Of a DNA stretch of 64,000 nucleotides, positions 59,093 through 64,000 are shown piece after piece. Where the stretch lies: NCBI RefSeq assembly GCF_019279795.1, contig NC_056743.1:1782095466-1782159465 (forward strand). Reading direction: 5' to 3'. The first letter of the stretch is position 1. The number at the start of each line of letters is the position of its first letter. This DNA is from Protopterus annectens. Taxonomy: Eukaryota > Chordata > Ceratodontiformes > Protopteridae. Both the position numbers and the translations under genes were made by a program. The notes under the pieces are model-generated. The model searched no databases. It was not told the DNA's origin and worked only from the letters and a program-made list of their open reading frames with translations.

Positions 59093-60146
59093 GGGGTGTC
59101 ATCTGTAGACCCTTCTGTGACCTGTGTCACACATTCCACATTAGGGTTTAGTATGTATACACCTCAATGATGTGGGTCACATTCCACATTAGATATGTAT
59201 TGTATGTGAACACAGTCATGGCTATGAACTGTGTCAGTAACTCACATTGTATAGCAATAGTGAAGCCACATGATGCCCTGGAATGGCTATGCACATCAGC
59301 TCAATGTGCAGTATGTCACTGCATATTTGTAGGGTGGACAGTAAACATTGCATCAGCTGAAAGCCCATGTTAGTATAACACATCCCTGCACTGGGACACC
59401 ATTACCGTACTGTAGATTGGAAAGGACACCATTGTGTTACACATGTATGCATGTCATTCAACACATCAGCAGAAGACATGTCATACTACATGTGATTGGC
59501 AAGGTCATATGCCACACATCAGGCCAGTGTACTGTAAACCTGTGCTGGTCTGTGGCACTATTGCAAAGTAGGGACAGCCATGTCAAACATGGGTGTACAG
59601 CCACATGCACAATGTCTGTAGACTCAGCTCAGGGATAGGCAGAATAATGTTGAACAGACATGCATTGCGGAGATATGCAAGCTAGGGCTCAGGCAAACAT
59701 AGTATTCAGTCAACATACCCTTCTGCTCATGTCCTGACACATAGGGGCAGTGGCCAACACAAAGCATCAGTGGCAGATGTACAAAGGTCAGCGATGGTCT
59801 GTTAACATGTGGTGTATGTTGCACACACCATGGCCGTGCTGTGCAATGGTGCATAGTGCATGCATTGTGTTGCAGGTATGGGGCATAAGCTACTAACACA
59901 AATGGTGCAATGCAAGTATGTATGCTAACCACCACTATAATTATGTAAGGTGCATGACGTCTGCTATAACACATGCATGCTGTTGTGTGCAACTCAGGGA
60001 AGTATGATAACTACCACTATAATTGTCTAAGCTGAATGCCATCTGCCATATCACCTGCATGTTGCATGCCATTGGGTGCCATAGCATGTGTCTGTGTGTT
60101 TGTGTTGTATAACTTGTAATGTACAGTTCTTGTCTGCCCCTCACAG
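59093..60146 (+). other. Last intron of Myb/SANT copy B
   Basis: No coding signal. Closed by a clear acceptor, CCCCTCACAG (60137-60146), in the same position and with the same sequence as CTCACAG in copy A. Confidence 0.5.
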
Positions 60147-61308
60147 GTGTTGATGTAGGTGCATTGCCCTCCTGCGGTCCACAGACTCTAGCAGTGATGA
60201 TGAAAGTATGATTGAAGCACAGGCAGGGTTGACAGGGGCTGAATCTGTGCCATTGGTTGCCATTCCACCTGTATCTCCCTCATCCTCGCACACAGTTCCC
60301 CTGCCTACACATACTCCATCATCACTGGCCATAAAGGAAGGACAGTTGGTGGGTGGTAGCATGGAACAGGGAAGTGTGGAGACTATGGAAGGTGTGCCTG
60401 CACACCATGATCCTAGTCAACTGACTGGTGATGTCCCACACAGGCATATGCCCAGTGCTGCTCATAGGAAAACCACTGGCCAAAATGCCCCTGCGAGACA
60501 AAGCACATCAGCTGGAGTCGCCAGACTCATGTTTCGGGCTGTAATGGAGGCACAGGTACATGCTGAATGGCACAACAGAGAAGCTCCGAGGCTTCAGAGG
60601 TCTGCTGTTTGTCCATTACTGACAATATCCAAGCAATTGCAAATGTTCACCATCATCTTGCAGATGTTTTGGATAGACGATTGGGTGACATGGTGAGAGT
60701 CCTTGACTCTGTACTCTGGAATAGACTGCCCATACATGTCAAGCAGAGCACCTCATTGGCCATCTTCAAAAGGAACCTTGATGATTGGATGGGAGATAGG
60801 AAATTCACCCCGGGGATCATGTCAGTCACCCTACTAGACAGGGGCCCAGAGAAGTAAATATTGTGGGAAAAAATTTCCAGGGAATTGTTATGGCTAGGCT
60901 TGCATAGGCCTTAGAGCCAATAGCCTAGTACCAACCTATGAACCTATGAACCGTGGCATGTCAATCCTCGAGCGTGGAATGTCTGTGCTGGAACATCTGG
61001 TGGGAGTGAGGCATCAGGCACGTGGACATAGCTCAGCTACATCACCTGTTGAAGGTCTATGTGAAAATGCTACTGCACATGCCCGCTCCCATAGTGGCGG
61101 TAGCAGCAGCAGTGCAGCTGGTGCTGTGCAGTCCACACCAAGACACAGCAGTCCACATGCACATGGTCCTGGATGGTCCCAACATGGACACAGTTCCAGT
61201 GGACATGTGTCATCTGACATTGCCCAATCTAGACCTCTGCCCAAAGTGCCTGTGCAACCCCTGGTAGGCGCAGGTCACGTGGCCATGGCCGGACACCGTG
61301 AACTGTGA
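60147..61308 (+). pseudogene. Myb/SANT-like gene exon 3, copy B, with LINE inside
   Basis: After the acceptor: acidic DSSSDDESMIEAQAGLTGAE, a Ser/Pro/His-rich region, and VARLMFRAVMEAQVHAEWHN, the counterpart of copy A's helix. A frameshift near 60620 follows. The exon continues as ADVLDRRLGDMVRVL, is cut by a LINE tail (60706-60951), and resumes as RGMSILERGMSVLEHLVGVR with a Ser/His-rich end to the stop at 61308. The ILER/VLEHL heptads look weakly coiled-coil. Across the first junction the frame runs into the LINE, giving a chance fusion of 97 codons. Confidence 0.65.
60706..60951 (+). mobile_element. LINE 3'-end insertion in coding exon
   Basis: Short 5'-truncated copy, beginning in the region equivalent to 58845 (CTCTGGAATAGACTGCCCAT) and ending CCTATGAACCTATGAACC. 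The exon homology resumes immediately at CGTGGCATGTC. Confidence 0.88.
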
Positions 61309-61383
61309 AACCTGCCTTGTATAGTCTGCAGCTGTCAATAATACCCCTGTGTAGGCCAGCCACATGCCAGACCTGTGTGCATG

Positions 61384-61386
<3 letters not shown>

Positions 61387-61429
<43 letters not shown>
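61387..61429 (+). repeat. (CA)n microsatellite
   Basis: About 21 CA units at the position matching the CA tract of copy A. Confidence 0.96.
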
Positions 61430-62312
61430 AGAAACAAATGTAGGGCACCTCAACACACACACGACACATGCCCAATGATATCACAGGCCCTAACACACAC
61501 ACATGATGTCATCCAATGGCGCAGCCTAGGCCTCTGGCAAACATTATCACCCTGCACATATGATGATGCCTGTGCCGCATCCTTGTCATCCACACCATCG
61601 GTGCAGGGAGATGCTCATATGGTCTGATGCACAGGGTGAACATACTAGGTAGACAATTGTAGATTAATATTGTTGAATAGTGTTGACAGACAGCAGACAT
61701 ACCATGTATTACAGTTTTAGAATGCATTTTGTATGTTTGACAGTATGTATCATGTGTAACAACACTAACAGCATGTTGATCTTGATGTTCTGTCTTTCTC
61801 TTTCAGGTGTAGTTGCATGTGCTGGGGGATGTCAGTGTTTGTGGTTAGTGTCCCATATGCACATGTTGACTACTCACAGGTCTGTATGACAATACCTGCA
61901 TGCACTTTGTAGCTTCCACATCACAGTTATAATCTCCCATGATTCAATTATGTTTACTGTTCTAATGATCCAAGAGCATGATAGCTGTGTAGTAAGCTAC
62001 TGTGTTCAGAGCCATCACATCCATAGTGGGTGACATCACAGGTATAATTACCCAGAGCAGGAAGGAGGTAAAAGAGTGGTATAGCGGATGACAAGGGTAA
62101 AGGCCAGTGGAAATAGTGGCTTCTCATTGGGAAGCAGTAATACCCGCTGCACGACAGGATGCAAACACAGACACACCCACACACTCAGTGATTCACAGAC
62201 ACAGTAACAGACACACACAGTTGCCAGTGTTCGGATGAGAACCCCTGCCTGTGTGCAAATCATCATTATAGGACTACACAATTACAAGATGTGCCACAGA
62301 GATTACACATGT
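61430..62312. other. 3' region of Myb/SANT copy B and unassigned DNA
   Basis: Homology with copy A continues in blocks to about 61870. Beyond that nothing is recognised. Confidence 0.4.
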
Positions 62313-62524
62313 ACAGGTTGTCAGAATTGCCTAAGATTGAGGACATCGACAGGGATACTAAAGTGCAGTGACTGTATGTGGGGAGGGGGGTCATCAGTAG
62401 GCTATGTAACAACAAGCTACACCCCAGGGTGTACATGTTAACAGGCGGTTAGAATGCCCATCTAAGATTGATGATATCAACAGGGATACTAGATTGCATT
62501 GAGTGGATGGGGGGAGGGGGCATT
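62313..62524 (+). repeat. Diverged direct repeat, 128-bp period
   Basis: 62313-62395 and 62441-62524 share ACAGG-GT-AGAAT-GCC, TAAGATTGA, CGACAGGGATACTA type blocks and a G-rich end (GGGGAGGGGG). Confidence 0.85.
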
Positions 62525-62587
62525 AACATTTCACTATGGTAAAATACAGCCTCACTCCAGGGACCGGACAGCCATACACATGGACAA

Positions 62588-62589
<2 letters not shown>

Positions 62590-62644
<55 letters not shown>
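62590..62644 (+). repeat. (CA)n microsatellite
   Basis: About 27 CA units. Confidence 0.96.
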
Positions 62645-62649
<5 letters not shown>

Positions 62650-64000
62650 ACCCACACGTGCCAGTACTGTGAATCAAACACCTGCCTATCTCATGATAGG
62701 TAATACAGAGGTACAGCACTATCACATTCACTACAAAGTGTACTGCCAGCTGTGTTGATATATGCACAATATATGCACAGGGGAGACATTACTGTTACAG
62801 GTGTCAAGAGATTTGCCTTTAGTGTCACCCTTACTGCATTCTACATTGTCTGTCTTCCACTTCAATTAACAAAACCAGACCTTAGCAGTTACACAGGTTG
62901 TTGTAGGAATGGTTGTAACACACCAGTGAGCTGTCCTCAGTAATCAGTCATCTGCAAAGTAGCTCCACCACTTAGTAGTCATGTCCAAACATCTGTCCAT
63001 ACCTCATGTACAGCTTACTGTACTTTGAGCATATCACCATATACAGTTGGCAATGTTGAGGCTGTATTGCAACAGCATGATGCACTAAGACAACAGTCAC
63101 CTTCAAACATCAGACACTGCATACATATGGAATCATGGAATCTAAACAAACATTGATACATGTACACATATGCGGTCTACATCAGTAAGTGGACTAGCAG
63201 GTCAAGAGGATACATCTCACACCTTCCCCACACCATGTGTGAAACATAGCCAAGCATTACACCATCATGGATGTTGTATTCATGTACTGGTAGGACACAA
63301 CCACCTTCACCGAGTAGCCAAGTGTACATATATGACAACAGCACATATCAGCAAGACGCACACAGCATTATTCCATGTCATGCTCCTACAAACTGTTACT
63401 TGACAGTTCCATGGTGAAGCCAGGACACTGTAATGGTCAACAGGGAGCACATCATCATGTTTACTGAGTGCAAACAATGTGCTCTGTTAGAGCTAGGCAG
63501 TACACTCATTCAAGCATGTGCGAGGTCTGTGGCTTGTAAACATCTCACCCCAGCATGTACTGGCTATTGTGGTGCTAAGGCTAATGTCCAGACAGCACAC
63601 AGCATGCATGGCTTGCAATTGTTGACATGGGGTATAGGTAGGAGCTGTGGGCACATATGGCTGTACATGTCATGGACATATCACCTGTGACTACTCAAGA
63701 ACATACAGAGCAGAGCTAGATTTCCCTGTCTGTCAATACAGGCCTTGTGTAAGTCCTATGATCCTGTTATTTGGGTATGTTTTTAGGCATTGCATTAGGT
63801 GGACATGTCTAATGACAGACATGCCACATGGGTTGTTGTATTATATGATAGGTGTCATGGGTGACCAGTAGAGAGGAAATATTACCTCTGTTAACATAGA
63901 TATCAAACCTTATGTATTGTTAGCATGCTATCTGTCATGTGCATGTGTGTAATGACTGTAGCCATCTGTATGTAGAAAGGATAACGAATGGTATGGTAAT
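62645..64000. other. Unassigned DNA to window end
   Basis: No gene, RNA or recognisable element. Frames present are short and without features. A weak B-box-like segment on the minus strand near 62680 is insufficient to call a SINE. Confidence 0.3.

Noticed and set aside
62680-62740. Additional minus-strand SINE head
   Set aside because: Only a weak B-box-like match; no A box or body homology.

Overview
This is eukaryotic, almost certainly vertebrate, intergenic DNA built almost entirely of dead transposable elements nested in one another. I see no convincing host protein-coding gene, rRNA or functional tRNA gene. The evidence is interrupted reading frames, long GT, CA and TA microsatellites, GT-AG exon boundaries inside one transposon gene, and the element mix: a CR1/L2-like Jockey-group LINE ending in ATGAACCT repeats, PIF/Harbinger transposases with a companion Myb/SANT gene, Penelope-like elements with GIY-YIG domains and hammerhead-like motifs, an R2-type LINE and a V-SINE-like SINE. 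This mix fits a large, repeat-rich genome such as a lungfish, another fish or an amphibian. I cannot name the species from sequence alone.

Layout. 0.6-4.2 kb (+): a Harbinger-type Myb/SANT gene in three exons (copy A). 4.6-13.9 kb: five remnants of one LINE family in mixed orientations. 14.7-15.0 kb: a tRNA-headed fold-back element. 15.1-16.2 kb (-): a HARBI1-like transposase (copy C) with a CCAAT/ATTGG palindrome about 0.9 kb upstream. 17.6-24.1 kb (-): an R2-type LINE split by a Penelope-like element (PLE1, 18.4-22.9 kb). 24.4 kb: a V-SINE-like copy with a 14-bp target-site duplication. 24.7-31.6 kb: mostly unassigned AT-rich sequence with an 870-bp GT array and a cluster of strong hairpins. 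31.7-32.7 kb (+): a very old HARBI1-like remnant.

34.9-40.6 kb (+): a second Harbinger transposase (copy D), broken by a 3.8-kb Penelope insertion (PLE2) and a 5'-truncated LINE. PLE2 is an inverted pair of 3' halves with a hammerhead-like motif in each arm and an exact 17-bp target-site duplication. 40.9-44.5 kb (-): a near-complete LINE and a fragment. 44.6-50.3 kb: tRNA-headed elements and tandem duplications. 50.3-53.0 kb (+): an eroded LINE. 53.6-61.3 kb (+): a second Myb/SANT gene (copy B). It holds the longest LINE in the window (coding and tail 55.99-59.09 kb), preceded by a 1.8-kb array of about 622-bp monomers with CCAAT-TATA spacing. Copy B's last exon also carries a LINE tail inserted into coding sequence. 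The remainder is tandem repeats and unassigned DNA.

How the parts relate: Harbinger elements normally use a DDE transposase with a Myb-like DNA-binding partner; both classes are present but not as one intact element. The LINE supplies EN and RT for its own copying. The tRNA-headed elements are non-autonomous. Every coding region seen carries disabling lesions, so the window is mainly a record of past transposition.
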